This document shows, piece by piece, positions 1 through 9,600 of a stretch of DNA of 42,313 nucleotides (position 1 is the stretch's first letter; each line of letters starts with the position of its first letter). The notes below the pieces were generated by a model, which searched no databases, was not told the DNA's origin, and was given only the letters and a program-made list of their open reading frames with translations. Origin of the DNA: a virus; IMG/VR virus record IMGVR_UViG_3300048583_000273, positions 1 to 42,313 of that record. One strand, given 5' to 3'. Both the position numbers and the translations under genes were made by a program.

Positions 1-1
1 T

Positions 2-1474
2 AATGGTTTTTATAGCCATAATACTGGTGAGACAATTAGAGGGTTGAGAGCAAATGACGTAATTTCGGACGAATTTAAGTCGCTAAACCAAGAAATCTTT
101 GAAAATGTTATTGCTGGTTTCGCTTCTGTAGAAAGTTCTCCTCAAGAAAAAGTTGCTAATAGATTTGAAAAAGATTTTAATGATATTATTGGTTTAGATA
201 CACATGAAAGAAAAGACGATAGAAATATTTCTAATCAAATAGTTATTTCTGGAACAGCTTATTATCACTTTAATCATTTTGCTCAATATTGGGATAAATG
301 GCATCAAATAATAGCTTCTAAAGGAGATTCTAAAAAATTAGAAGAAATATTTCCTAGCGGAATAGAAGAAGGTTTTGATTGGAGAGATTATTCTATTATC
401 AGACTTCCTTATGATATTCTTCCCAAGAGTTATATGGATTCTGGTAATATAGCAAGATCTAGAGCAACTCTTAATAAGGGTTTGTTTGAAATGGAATTTC
501 TTGGTATTTTCTCTAAAGATTCTGATGGTTTCTTTAAAGCTTCTCTTATTGAGTCTTGTGTTGCTTCAGAACATAATCAAATACAAAAATCTTCTGGAAT
601 AGTTAATTTCTTTCCCAGATTAAGTGGTGATCATGATAAAAAATACTATATGGGTGTTGATACGGCTTCACAAGTAGATAATTTTGCTATTGTTATAATA
701 GAAGCTCATAATGACCACAGAAGAGTTGTTTATTGTTGGACAACTAATACAAATGAATTTAAAAAGGCTAGAAAATCTGGGGAGATTGCTGAAACAGACT
801 TTTTTAAATATTGTTCTGGTAAAATAAGAGAACTTCTTTCAAGATTTCAAATAGAGAAAATATCCATTGATTCTCAGGGTGGTGGTAGAACTATTTATGA
901 GTCTTTACATGATAAATCTTCTCTTAAACCTGGAGAACAGATGATTTGGGAGACTATTATACCAGGAAAGCTTCAAGAAACAGATTCAGAAGAGGGTTTA
1001 CATATTATTGAAATGGTTAACTTTAGAAAACAAGAATATACTTCTGGAGCTAATCATGGTCTTAAAAAAGATTTTGAAGATAAAAAATGTTTATTTCCAG
1101 AATATAATCCTGCTATTTTAGCTAGTTATTCTGGTTTAGAGGGTAAATTTGCTGAACAAATGGAAGATAATATTATTAATATTGAAGAACTTAAAAGAGA
1201 ACTTACTTTAATAGTTGTAACTTCTAGTGCAACTGGTAATGAGAGATTTGATACTCCGGAAAATAAAATAGCTGGAACAGAAAAGGGTGCTTATAAAAAA
1301 GATAGATATTCTGCTCTTATTATGGCTAATATGGCTGCTAGACAAGATTATCATAATGAGAATGATTATTCTTCTCGTTCTATTGAACAAATTGCTAATA
1401 GATCTTTAGAAACAAGCGAGGCTAATTTTATTGGTCCTTCTTGGATTGTTAATAAATTAAACGACCTTTATTAA
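2..1474 (+). CDS. terL: Terminase large subunit, 5' truncated by window edge
   Basis: This is the large terminase: the ATP-driven motor and nuclease that packages DNA into the prohead through the portal. The frame is open to the left edge, so the N-terminal part with Walker A is missing. A TTG at 44 is only an internal codon. The visible part starts near a Walker B-like segment (VISDEF, Asp-Glu codons at 68-73). It continues into an RNase H-fold nuclease domain with three acidic sites: GVDTA (Asp codon 659-661), SIDSQGGG (Asp 869-871) and KDRYSA (Asp 1301-1303). That order and spacing is typical of TerL nucleases. The portal gene follows, as expected. Codons are strongly AT-rich. No small terminase is visible. 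The identification rests on motifs and neighbours; I am confident in the family, not in a subtype. Confidence 0.9.
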   Translation, partial: NGFYSHNTGETIRGLRANDVISDEFKSLNQEIFENVIAGFASVESSPQEKVANRFEKDFNDIIGLDTHERKDDRNISNQIVISGTAYYHFNHFAQYWDKWHQIIASKGDSKKLEEIFPSGIEEGFDWRDYSIIRLPYDILPKSYMDSGNIARSRATLNKGLFEMEFLGIFSKDSDGFFKASLIESCVASEHNQIQKSSGIVNFFPRLSGDHDKKYYMGVDTASQVDNFAIVIIEAHNDHRRVVYCWTTNTNEFKKARKSGEIAETDFFKYCSGKIRELLSRFQIEKISIDSQGGGRTIYESLHDKSSLKPGEQMIWETIIPGKLQETDSEEGLHIIEMVNFRKQEYTSGANHGLKKDFEDKKCLFPEYNPAILASYSGLEGKFAEQMEDNIINIEELKRELTLIVVTSSATGNERFDTPENKIAGTEKGAYKKDRYSALIMANMAARQDYHNENDYSSRSIEQIANRSLETSEANFIGPSWIVNKLNDLY

Positions 1475-1494
1475 AAAGAGTATTTATTAATAGT
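1473..1494 (+). promoter_or_regulatory. Recurrent GAGTATTTAT..ATAG motif, copy 1
   Basis: GAGTATTTAT lies at 1478-1487, three bases after the terminase stop, with ATAG two bases further on, in the short gap before the portal gene. The same bipartite motif occurs in four other intergenic gaps plus one degenerate copy. It is probably a phage promoter or RNA-processing site. The function is inferred from recurrence and position only. Confidence 0.55.
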
Positions 1495-1522
1495 ATTGGT
1501 AATTCAATTAGAGAAAAATAAA

Positions 1523-3493
1523 ATGCAAGTTACCCCAAAAGACTATATTCAACTTCCTGAAGATCTTTACCAGGAAGAAGATGGTAATCTAATAATGAGA
1601 TCTACAGCTTCAAGAGCTAGAACTTTTGAAGGTTGGAATAACGATGTTTCTATAAAAAGTACTTTTGCTAAATCTGATTACGATTATTTTAGAGATCCTA
1701 ATTCTTGTAGATCAAGAGCTTCTATTACGACTCTTTGTCAAGAAGCCTATGAAAAGGTTGGTATAATTAAAAATGTTATTGATTTAATGTCAGATTTTGG
1801 CTCAAAAGGTATTAGAATAAGACATAATAATGTTGAAATTGATAAGTTTTGTAGAAAATGGGCTGATAAAGTTAATATTCAAGAAAGAAGTGAAAGATTT
1901 TTAAGTTCTCTTTATAAATCTGGATCTGTTGTTATTTATGAAAAGAGAGGAAGAGCTACCAATAGTATTACTTCCAAGTATATACCTATTGAGTATCTCT
2001 TCCTTAATCCGGCTTCTGTAGAAATTGTTGGTGAAGATAAGGGTATTATCCCTTCTGATATTAAATATGTCATTAAGTATTCTCAAAATACTCTAAGACT
2101 TCTAGGAAGAGATGATGCTGTAAAAGCAATTATTCCAGAAGATCTTAAAAGATATAAGAATACTACCAATCCACTTCCATCTGATAGAGTTTCTGTTTAT
2201 AATTATAAAAAAGACGATTGGGCTTTTTGGGGAAATTCTATTATTTATGCTTTATTAGATGATCTTAAAGTATTAGAAAAGTTAAAATTATCTGATATTG
2301 CCGCTTTAGATGGTGCTATTTCTTCTGTTAGATTGTGGACTGTTGGTAAATTAACAGATAATCCACAAACAACTATTCTTCCAACAAGAGCAATGCTTCA
2401 AAAGGTTGCTAAGATTATTGCTAATGGTGTTGGTGGTGGTTCTATGGATCTTGTTTTTGGTCCAGAATTAGATTTTAAAGAATCTGGAACAACTATTCAC
2501 CAATTTCTTGGAGAGGCTAAGTATAAACCAACTTTAGATTCTATTTATGATGGTTTAGGTATTCCATCTCCTTTAAGAAGTTCTAATAAGTCTAATGCTG
2601 CTGGAAATAATGTTTCTCTTAAAACGCTTGTTGAAAGATTAAATTATGGAAGAGTATTACTTATTGACTTTTGGAAGAAACAATTAAGAAAAATATTTGA
2701 AACCCTTGGATTTAAAACAGATGAAGATCCAATTATTGAATTTGATAATATGGTTCTTACCGATGAAGCTGCTGAAAAGAAATTAATATTAGATATGGCT
2801 GATAGAGATATTATTGATCTTGAGACTGTAAGAGAAAGGTTTAATCTTAGTCCAAGTATTACTAAAAGAAATCTTAACAAAGAGACTTCTCAAAGAGGTA
2901 AAACAGAACCTATTAAGGCTGGACCTTTTCATAATGCTAATGTTCAGGATGATCTTAAGAAACAATTATTACAATCTGGTGTAGTTTATCCTAAAGAAGT
3001 TGGATTAGATATAGATGTTACTGATGAGGAAGTTCAAAAGAGAACTAAAGCTAAAGAAAAAGCTGCAAAACAATCTAAAAGTCTAGGTAATAAACCATTT
3101 ACAGATACACCTGGAAGACCAAGAAATATTACCGAAACCAAAAAAAGACAGAAAAAAGCTTCTGCTATAGTTTGGGCTTCTAATGCTCAAAAAGAAATAT
3201 CTGATATTTTTACACCAATAGCTTTAAAAGTTTATAAAAAGAAAAATGTTAGAAGTTTATCAGTAGAAGAAACTAATAACTTAGAAGTTTCAAAAGCTAA
3301 AATACTAATGGCTATAGAACCCTTTTCTCCTATTAATGAAGAAGTTATATCTAAAGCTATTTCAAGTAAAGTTGATATTTCTGATTTATTATCTTATTGG
3401 AATGATACAGAAAAAGAGTTAGGCGAGCTTACAGTTGCTCAAAAAAGAGAGATTAATAGTATTTTTTATTCAGAAAGTAAATTAAATGGCTAA
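1523..3493 (+). CDS. Portal protein
   Basis: This is the dodecameric portal that sits at one capsid vertex, nucleates prohead assembly, docks the terminase and becomes the head-tail gate. The call rests on position between terminase and protease, the length (656 aa), and an N-terminal half with typical portal features. These include an early helical stretch (IKNVIDLMSDFGSKGIRIRH) and a central segment that reads like the portal wing/stem (FWGNSIIYALLDDLKVLEKL). The last ~170 residues are lysine-rich and helical, a common variable portal tail. I chose ATG 1523 (MQVTPKDY) over an in-frame TTG at 1496, because the TTG falls inside the recurrent promoter-like motif. The ribosome site is weak (GAGA). 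The end overlaps the next gene by 8 nt. Confidence 0.85.
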   Translation: MQVTPKDYIQLPEDLYQEEDGNLIMRSTASRARTFEGWNNDVSIKSTFAKSDYDYFRDPNSCRSRASITTLCQEAYEKVGIIKNVIDLMSDFGSKGIRIRHNNVEIDKFCRKWADKVNIQERSERFLSSLYKSGSVVIYEKRGRATNSITSKYIPIEYLFLNPASVEIVGEDKGIIPSDIKYVIKYSQNTLRLLGRDDAVKAIIPEDLKRYKNTTNPLPSDRVSVYNYKKDDWAFWGNSIIYALLDDLKVLEKLKLSDIAALDGAISSVRLWTVGKLTDNPQTTILPTRAMLQKVAKIIANGVGGGSMDLVFGPELDFKESGTTIHQFLGEAKYKPTLDSIYDGLGIPSPLRSSNKSNAAGNNVSLKTLVERLNYGRVLLIDFWKKQLRKIFETLGFKTDEDPIIEFDNMVLTDEAAEKKLILDMADRDIIDLETVRERFNLSPSITKRNLNKETSQRGKTEPIKAGPFHNANVQDDLKKQLLQSGVVYPKEVGLDIDVTDEEVQKRTKAKEKAAKQSKSLGNKPFTDTPGRPRNITETKKRQKKASAIVWASNAQKEISDIFTPIALKVYKKKNVRSLSVEETNNLEVSKAKILMAIEPFSPINEEVISKAISSKVDISDLLSYWNDTEKELGELTVAQKREINSIFYSESKLNG

Positions 3494-3761
3494 AGTAGTA
3501 GTTACATATGATACCGAATCAAAAGAGTTAGTTATGACCGTAGATGGAGAAAGTAAGGGTGATATTGAATCTTTTCACGCTTATTCAGAAGGTGAGGGAG
3601 ATCAAAAATACGGCTATTTTGAAGCTGGATTTAAAACATCTAAAGAGAACGGCGTGAGATACAGAATGTCTGCTCATGGCTCAAAAATAGAACAATCAGA
3701 TCCTCTGGAAGACTTTTTTAGAAGTAAATTAAAAGTAACTTCTGATAAAAATTTTAAATAA
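3486..3761 (+). CDS. Small acidic head-region protein, unknown
   Basis: This is a 91-aa protein whose ATG lies inside the last codons of the portal gene, so the two are probably translationally coupled. It is rich in Glu, Asp and Lys, has no membrane segment, and looks like a small beta-rich domain (MAKVVVTYDTESKELVMTVD at the start). I do not recognise the family. Its place between portal and prohead protease suggests a head-assembly or minor head role, but that is inference. Codon use matches the AT-rich core genes. Its stop codon overlaps the edge of the second copy of the recurrent promoter-like motif. Confidence 0.75.
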   Translation: MAKVVVTYDTESKELVMTVDGESKGDIESFHAYSEGEGDQKYGYFEAGFKTSKENGVRYRMSAHGSKIEQSDPLEDFFRSKLKVTSDKNFK

Positions 3762-3778
3762 GAGTATTTATTCTATAG
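3762..3778 (+). promoter_or_regulatory. Recurrent GAGTATTTAT..ATAG motif, copy 2
   Basis: GAGTATTTAT occupies 3762-3771, directly after the TAA of the preceding gene, and ATAG lies at 3775-3778. It sits 24 nt upstream of the protease-scaffold ATG. Same candidate promoter or processing element as at 1478. Confidence 0.55.
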
Positions 3779-3801
3779 ATAAATTTAGTTAAGGTTAAAA
3801 T

Positions 3802-5103
3802 ATGATAATTTTTGATCAAGAAAAGAAAGATGGTTTAGAAGAGATTCTTTTATCTAAAGCGTCTATTAATCTAGATTGTCAATTAAAGCCAAAATTAAAT
3901 ATTTCAAAAGCATCAAAGAATGAAAGTTTAGATATTTATAATCTTGACTGTATTCTTGTTTCGGTTGGCTGGAATGAAAATGATGATGTTTTTGATAAAA
4001 TTGAAACATGGAAAGCTAGAGCTACTCCAATAAATAAACGTTTCAATTTTATGCATAATGAAAAGGATATTATTGGACATATTACAACTGCTGAAGTTTT
4101 AGATAAAGATGGTAATATTATTCCAGATGATACTAAAGAAGAAGATTTGCCAGATTTTTTCGAAATTTCTGTTGGATCAGTTCTTTATTCATTTTGGGAA
4201 GATAAAGAATTACAAAGTAGAGCAAATACATTAATTCAGGAAATTCCTGAAGGAAAATGGTTTGTTTCTATGGAAGTTCTTTTTCCTAGTTTTGATTATG
4301 CATTAACCAAAGGTAATGAGCAAAGAATTATTGAAAGAAGCCAAGAAACTTCTTTCTTAACAAAATATCTTCGAATTTACAATGGTAAAGGTGAATACGA
4401 AGGATGGAAAGTCGGAAGAAAATTAAAAAATATGTTTTTTAGTGGGAACGCTCTTGTGAACAATCCTGCTAATAAACGTTCATTAATTACTTCTTTTAAT
4501 TTTAACGGGGCGCAAGCTTCTACAAGTATTTTTAACGAGGTAAACATGGCCGTAGATCAAAAAGATTACGACAAGACAGTTGCTGAACTTGCAGTCTCTA
4601 AAAAAGATGTTGAAGCAGTAACTACTGAAAGAGATTTGCTTAAAGCTAATGCTGAGTCATTGAAAAATGATTTAGAAAGTTCAAAAGCTTTAAATGTAGA
4701 ACTTAAGAAAGAATTAGAAACTCTTAAGTCAGAAGCTAGTAAGAAAGATGAAAAACTTTCTGAAGTTAACAAAAGTTTAGCTGAAGTTTTGGAAAAAGTT
4801 AAAGATCAATCTAGAGTTTCTACTCTTGTATCTGAAGGCGTTGATAAAGCTAAAGCTGAAGAATTGGTTCTTAAGTTTTCAAAAGCTTCTGATGAAATGT
4901 TTGGTGAAGTTGTAAATCTTTATAAGAGCAACAAACCTGAAACCAAAAGTTCAGTAGAAACTGAAACAAAGAATTTAGAAAGTACTAAAGCAGAAAAAGC
5001 TGAAGCAGATCTTTTAATAGAAACTAAAGTTGATGAATCTGATAAGTTATTAGAATCAGCTCAAGCTTTCATTTCAAACGTTTTCAAAAAGGATGCTAAA
5101 TAA
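3802..5103 (+). CDS. Prohead protease-scaffold fusion
   Basis: This probably makes both the maturation protease and the internal scaffold of the prohead. Residues 1 to ~235 resemble the phage prohead serine protease fold. There is a candidate catalytic His in FMHNEKDIIGH (His85), a candidate Ser in FVSMEV (Ser156), and the late GNALVNNPANKRS segment that is characteristic of these proteases. From ~250 to the end the protein is a long Lys/Glu-rich coiled coil (TVAELAVSKKDVEAV onward), typical of scaffold. Fused or nested protease-scaffold genes are well known (lambda C/Nu3 type). The start ATG has an AAGG ribosome site. The stop overlaps the next ATG by one base. Catalytic residue assignment is by motif only. 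An internal start at 4546 is annotated separately. Confidence 0.8.
   Translation: MIIFDQEKKDGLEEILLSKASINLDCQLKPKLNISKASKNESLDIYNLDCILVSVGWNENDDVFDKIETWKARATPINKRFNFMHNEKDIIGHITTAEVLDKDGNIIPDDTKEEDLPDFFEISVGSVLYSFWEDKELQSRANTLIQEIPEGKWFVSMEVLFPSFDYALTKGNEQRIIERSQETSFLTKYLRIYNGKGEYEGWKVGRKLKNMFFSGNALVNNPANKRSLITSFNFNGAQASTSIFNEVNMAVDQKDYDKTVAELAVSKKDVEAVTTERDLLKANAESLKNDLESSKALNVELKKELETLKSEASKKDEKLSEVNKSLAEVLEKVKDQSRVSTLVSEGVDKAKAEELVLKFSKASDEMFGEVVNLYKSNKPETKSSVETETKNLESTKAEKAEADLLIETKVDESDKLLESAQAFISNVFKKDAK
4546..5103 (+). CDS. Nested scaffold protein from internal in-frame start
   Basis: Inside the protease-scaffold gene, at residue 249, an ATG (4546-4548) is preceded by GAGGT at 4537-4541. 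This is one of the better Shine-Dalgarno matches in the window. It lies exactly where the protease-like part ends and the coiled coil begins. Initiation here would give a 185-aa scaffold (MAVDQKDYDKTVAEL...) with the same stop codon. Nested scaffold starts are established for lambda C/Nu3 and related phages; here the case is inferred from ribosome site and domain boundary. The product would be nearly all helical, Lys/Glu/Ser-rich, and removed or cleaved during head maturation. Confidence 0.6.
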   Translation: MAVDQKDYDKTVAELAVSKKDVEAVTTERDLLKANAESLKNDLESSKALNVELKKELETLKSEASKKDEKLSEVNKSLAEVLEKVKDQSRVSTLVSEGVDKAKAEELVLKFSKASDEMFGEVVNLYKSNKPETKSSVETETKNLESTKAEKAEADLLIETKVDESDKLLESAQAFISNVFKKDAK

Positions 5104-5558
5104 TGCTTAAACCTGATCGCAATTTAACCCAATGGGTTTTCAATTATAAGGCTGGAGCAGCAGCTACTAAAGGCGGTCTAGTTTCATCTAGTACTTCCGC
5201 TTCTGGTGTTGGTGCTAACGGTCCTGCTACCGCTTCTTATGTTGCTAATCCATCTGGAGCATTTGTTCTGGGCGTTCTTTTAGATGATGTAGAAGTTCTA
5301 CATGCTAATCTTGATAGAAATCACTATAAAGAAGTTGTTGGTGTTGGTGATCAAGTTAGTATTGGTAGTGAAGGCTGGGTTGTTACCGATATGGTATATC
5401 CTGGTGTTACTCCTACTGCTGGACAAACAGCATATCTAGGACAAAGTGGTTATTTTACTAATGTACAAACTCCTGCTCAAGCTCCAAAAGTTGGTCGCTT
5501 CGAGACTTCAAAAGACGAAGATGGGTTTGTTAAAGTTTCTCTTAACATTCCTCTATAA
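5103..5558 (+). CDS. Capsid decoration-like head protein
   Basis: This 151-aa protein is coded directly before the major capsid gene, and its ATG overlaps the previous stop (TAATG). It is Gly/Ala/Ser/Val-rich and beta-strand rich, with a flexible low-complexity N-terminal stretch (SSSTSASGVGANGPATASYV). The compact C-terminus includes VGRFETSKDEDGFVKVSLNI. Proteins of this size and place are often capsid decoration, stabilisation or head-fibre proteins, and the composition fits, but no catalytic or family-defining motif is visible. It could also be a minor head protein. It has no membrane segment and its codon use matches the neighbours. Confidence 0.6.
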   Translation: MLKPDRNLTQWVFNYKAGAAATKGGLVSSSTSASGVGANGPATASYVANPSGAFVLGVLLDDVEVLHANLDRNHYKEVVGVGDQVSIGSEGWVVTDMVYPGVTPTAGQTAYLGQSGYFTNVQTPAQAPKVGRFETSKDEDGFVKVSLNIPL

Positions 5559-5567
5559 GGTGAATAA

Positions 5568-6566
5568 ATGAATTCATTATTTAATAAACCGCCAGCTCAC
5601 CTTGTTGATCTTATGAAGAAGGCTGGCGATTCTGATCCGTACGTAGCATGGCCTAATCAAAGATTGCTAGCTAAAGCTATTAGTCTTCCTTTGGAAGAAG
5701 CTCTTTTAGCTGGTGATATTCTTGGTGGTCTTTTCCAAAGTGTAAACTTAACCAATGGTGAAAGTTTAGACTATCCAATGGATATTTTAAATCCAGGTGA
5801 TGAAGAAGATTTCATTGCTTATGTTTGTCCAGATCAGGGTAGAATTCCTGAAAGACAAGTTAGTGCTGATTATATGCACTTAAGAACTTACAGAATTGCT
5901 AACTCTATTGATATGATTCTTAGAATTATTAGAGAAGCTAACTGGGATGTTCTTGGTAGAGCGCTTCAAGTTATGCAAGCTGGTTTCGTACAAAAGATGA
6001 ACATTGACGGATGGAGAACTTTAATTAGTTCTGCTGAAAGTCGTGGTCTTGAAATTTATGATTCGGCTGCTTCTGCTGGTGTTTTCTCACGAAGATTACT
6101 TTCTTTAATGAAGATTGAATTTCGTAGAAATGGTGGATCATTTACCCACGTTAATCGTAGAAAAATGACTCACTTATACTTATCTCCAGAAGGAATTGAA
6201 GATATTCGTTTATGGGGTACTTCTGAAATTGATGATTTAACCCGTAGAGATTTATTCTTAATGTCCGATGGTGTAATGCCTAGTATTAATGGTGTTAGAC
6301 TATTAGACCTAGACGAATTTGGTGTTGGACAATCAATGAATGATTATTATGTTCAAGTTAAAGGTACTGCTATTGGTAATTCTAAAGTAGAAATTGCTGT
6401 TGGCGCTGATTTAACTAATCCTTCATTTGTAATGCCTATTAGAGAATCTTTAATGATTACTAATGACCCAATGCTTCATAGAAGTCAAAAAGCTGGTTTC
6501 TATGGTTGGTTCGAAGGTGGCTTTGCTGCTCTAGATAATAGAGATCTATTAATAGGCGCTTTCTAA
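5568..6566 (+). CDS. Major capsid protein (HK97-fold)
   Basis: The 332-aa product is the likely main shell protein. Evidence is position (after protease-scaffold and decoration-like genes, before a strong terminator), size, and HK97-fold-like features. It has a helical N-arm (HLVDLMKKAG), an E-loop-like acidic segment, a long spine-helix-like region (ANWDVLGRALQVMQAGFVQK) and a C-terminal beta-rich end (GFYGWFEGGFAALDNRDLLI). The ribosome site is strong (AAGGTG, 8 nt before ATG), as expected for the most abundant virion protein. No separate cleavage site can be pinned down. Codon use is AT-rich. Confidence 0.85.
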   Translation: MNSLFNKPPAHLVDLMKKAGDSDPYVAWPNQRLLAKAISLPLEEALLAGDILGGLFQSVNLTNGESLDYPMDILNPGDEEDFIAYVCPDQGRIPERQVSADYMHLRTYRIANSIDMILRIIREANWDVLGRALQVMQAGFVQKMNIDGWRTLISSAESRGLEIYDSAASAGVFSRRLLSLMKIEFRRNGGSFTHVNRRKMTHLYLSPEGIEDIRLWGTSEIDDLTRRDLFLMSDGVMPSINGVRLLDLDEFGVGQSMNDYYVQVKGTAIGNSKVEIAVGADLTNPSFVMPIRESLMITNDPMLHRSQKAGFYGWFEGGFAALDNRDLLIGAF

Positions 6567-6600
6567 GTCTATATAATAATAATTTTTTGGATATAATAAA

Positions 6601-6632
6601 GGGTAGAGGTTTATAGCTTCTACCCTTTTTTT
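6601..6632 (+). terminator. Rho-independent terminator after major capsid gene
   Basis: A 9-bp stem (GGGTAGAGG at 6601-6609 paired with CTTCTACCC at 6617-6625, one G-T pair) with a 7-nt loop is followed by seven T residues (6626-6632). It closes the head operon 34 nt after the capsid stop and separates it from the tailspike genes. It is the clearest intrinsic terminator in the window. Confidence 0.9.
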
Positions 6633-6653
6633 ATTAAATTTATTAGGTATAAA

Positions 6654-9600
6654 ATGTCAAGTAATAGTATAATTCCAGGTGTTCAGGGTGACGGATCTCT
6701 TTTTAATAAAACTGGTCTTATTAAAAGGAATCTTTCTGGAGATTTAAATCAGGGATTAAAAAACCCTTTCCATTATCTGGATGTTGCTGGATTATCTGTT
6801 AATGCTGATATAGCAGATGGAATAACAAATGCTAGAGAAGCTTTAGTTCAGGCTGATTCTGAAGGCCCTATTATTTTGCCTCCTGGAATATATACTGTTA
6901 ATTCTAATTTAACGCTATCTAATAAAGTAACATTTTTACCTGGGGCTAAATTAAAACCAGCTAATGAAGTTGTTATTACATTGTCTGATGGTTATGTTGC
7001 TAATGATGAACAGCATGTGTTTGATATTAGTGCTGGTGGAACAATTACGCTAACTAAAAAAATACCAGTTTATCCAGAACATTGGGGAGCTAGAGTAGCT
7101 AATCCAGGTGATCCATTTTTTGATTCAACATTATTTGTACAAGCTGCTATTAATGCTACAAGAAATGTTCGTTTTTTATCTGGTCAATATATATGTACTG
7201 TAACATGTGATCCAGATAACGGTTCTGTATTATTAGAAGGAAATAATACTTGGTTAACAGCAGCAGCTAGTAATCAGTTTGCACTAACATTATCTGGTGA
7301 ATATGCTAGCGGAGTTTGTAGAATTAGTAATATCACTTTTTATGGTGATAATCCACAACATGGAGCTGATCCAGGTAGAACAAAACACGGACTATTAATA
7401 AATGTTGCTTCAAATGTTTTTCTAGATAATTGCTGGTTTCAATTTTGTGATTTAGGTTTAGTAACACAATTAACAATTATAACTACTTATTCAAATTTAG
7501 TTTTTAATCAATGCAGAGTAGGAATTTACTATACTGCTAGAACAGCAAGTACATCAACTCTTACAATAACAACACCATTAGGACAGACTTTTAATTTACC
7601 AGATCCACTATATGGTGTTGGACATCCAGCAGAACAACTTTTGATTGGTCCTCGCATGACATTATGTGATATAGGATTTGTAGTAGATTCGCCAGGAAAT
7701 GAATGGTCACCATCAAGAGATTTTAAAATTGATAAACCTCTTTTTCAATATTGTAAAATTGGAATGTTATTATTACCAGATGTTGGCCCAACAGCAGATA
7801 GTACTTTTATAAACAATCCATGGTTTGAAGGTCAGAATGTAACAACATCTGTATCATTTAATGGTGTTACATATCAAGGTTGTGATGTTTATATTTCTGG
7901 AATGCAAGCTATTCAAAATGGTGGATGGATAAGCTCTATAAGAGCTAGAACAACAGCAAACTATAGATTGGAAAATGCTTCTTGGACTACTAGTGGAGAT
8001 AGTAATTTTGATTTATTTGATGTTCAAGATAAAGCTAGTGTAACAGGAGAGCTTGTAAACGCGATAAACAGAATACCTTTTAGAGTACGGGCTGGTATAC
8101 CAACGCAATATTCTCAAGGGCCAATATTTGAATGCAGTCCAATGATTTCTAAAGGATATACATTAAAAGATGATTCTAAACTTTTGTTTTCAAAAAGTTG
8201 TGAAACAGGTGATTTACCTACAGCTTTTTTTGGTGGAACTTCATTAGGTGTTATAAATGATGGCCCAAGTGATGCTAATGAATCTTTAGGTTTTTTAGCA
8301 ACTGCTGGTAATGGTGTTTTATTTGGTAGTACTTTTGTTGGTATTCCAGTAACACAATATGTAGCTAAGTTTGCTATAAAAGCATATTGCCCAATTCGTA
8401 CTTTTACAGTAGATCCTGGAACAGATATATTTACAAGTACTAGTCATGGTTTTGTAAATAATATGGAAGTAAGATTATTTACTACAACAACTTTACCAAC
8501 AGGAACTGCTTTAAATACATCTTATTATATAATTGATGCATCAACAGATACTTTTAAGTTATCAACAACCGTTGGTGGTAGTTCAATTAATGTAGAAAAT
8601 ATTGGAACTGGTACACATACAATACAACAAATTACAGAATTTAATTTAAGAACGCAAAATGTAGGATCTGGAGCATTTATAGGAACTATTAATTTACCAA
8701 CTACAACAACATGGAAAACTTGGTGTATTAATGGTATAACTCCTAGTTCTGTAACAGATAGTTCATTTTTTATTGGTGGTTCAACATCAACTGTTGTTAG
8801 AGCGTTTTTAATAGCTCAAATGTATATGGTAAAAGTTGATAATTTTGCCGATTCTTTATTATTAATAGATTCACAACAATTTTATAGTAATAATTATATA
8901 GAATCGTCTGGTTATATTGATGGTCCTAAAGATAAAGCAGAAGCAATATCTTCATCTTCAACTCCAACATTTGATTATACGGATTATGATGGAGATACTA
9001 AAACTCATACACAAACTAGTCTTATTACACCAGTAATAACAATGAATCGTCCTGGAAGACATGATTTATTAATCACTCAGGATTTAGTTGGTTATCATGA
9101 AATATTATGGCCAACTAATATGAAATTTAGATATCTTCCTCCACAACCAGATCCTTTACCAGGAAAGAAAAGTCTTTTATCTTGGGTGTATGATGGAACT
9201 CATGGTGTAGCTGATGGAATAAAACATTCTTATAATTTTGTTGCCGATTTTGATGCTGTTCCTGCTTATGGTACTACTCCAACAATTACTTTTCCAAACG
9301 CTGGAACAATATTAATTAAAATTAGGCTTAACGAAGAAACTCCTTCTGGTTCAAAAACAAGACTAATAAATCCTTCAGATTCTCATTATCCACATACTAA
9401 TAGTCTTGCTTATTTAGATATACTAAGATCAACTAGAGTGGATGCAATTACCCTTAGTTCTTCAATAGATAGAGAAGAATGGCATTGGTTAATTATTAGA
9501 ACAAGTTCTGGTGATGGTTGGCAAGCTTTACAAGCTAATTTAGATGGTATCTTATACAGTGTTTCAACAGCTTCTCATTTAACATTAACTACCCAATCTT

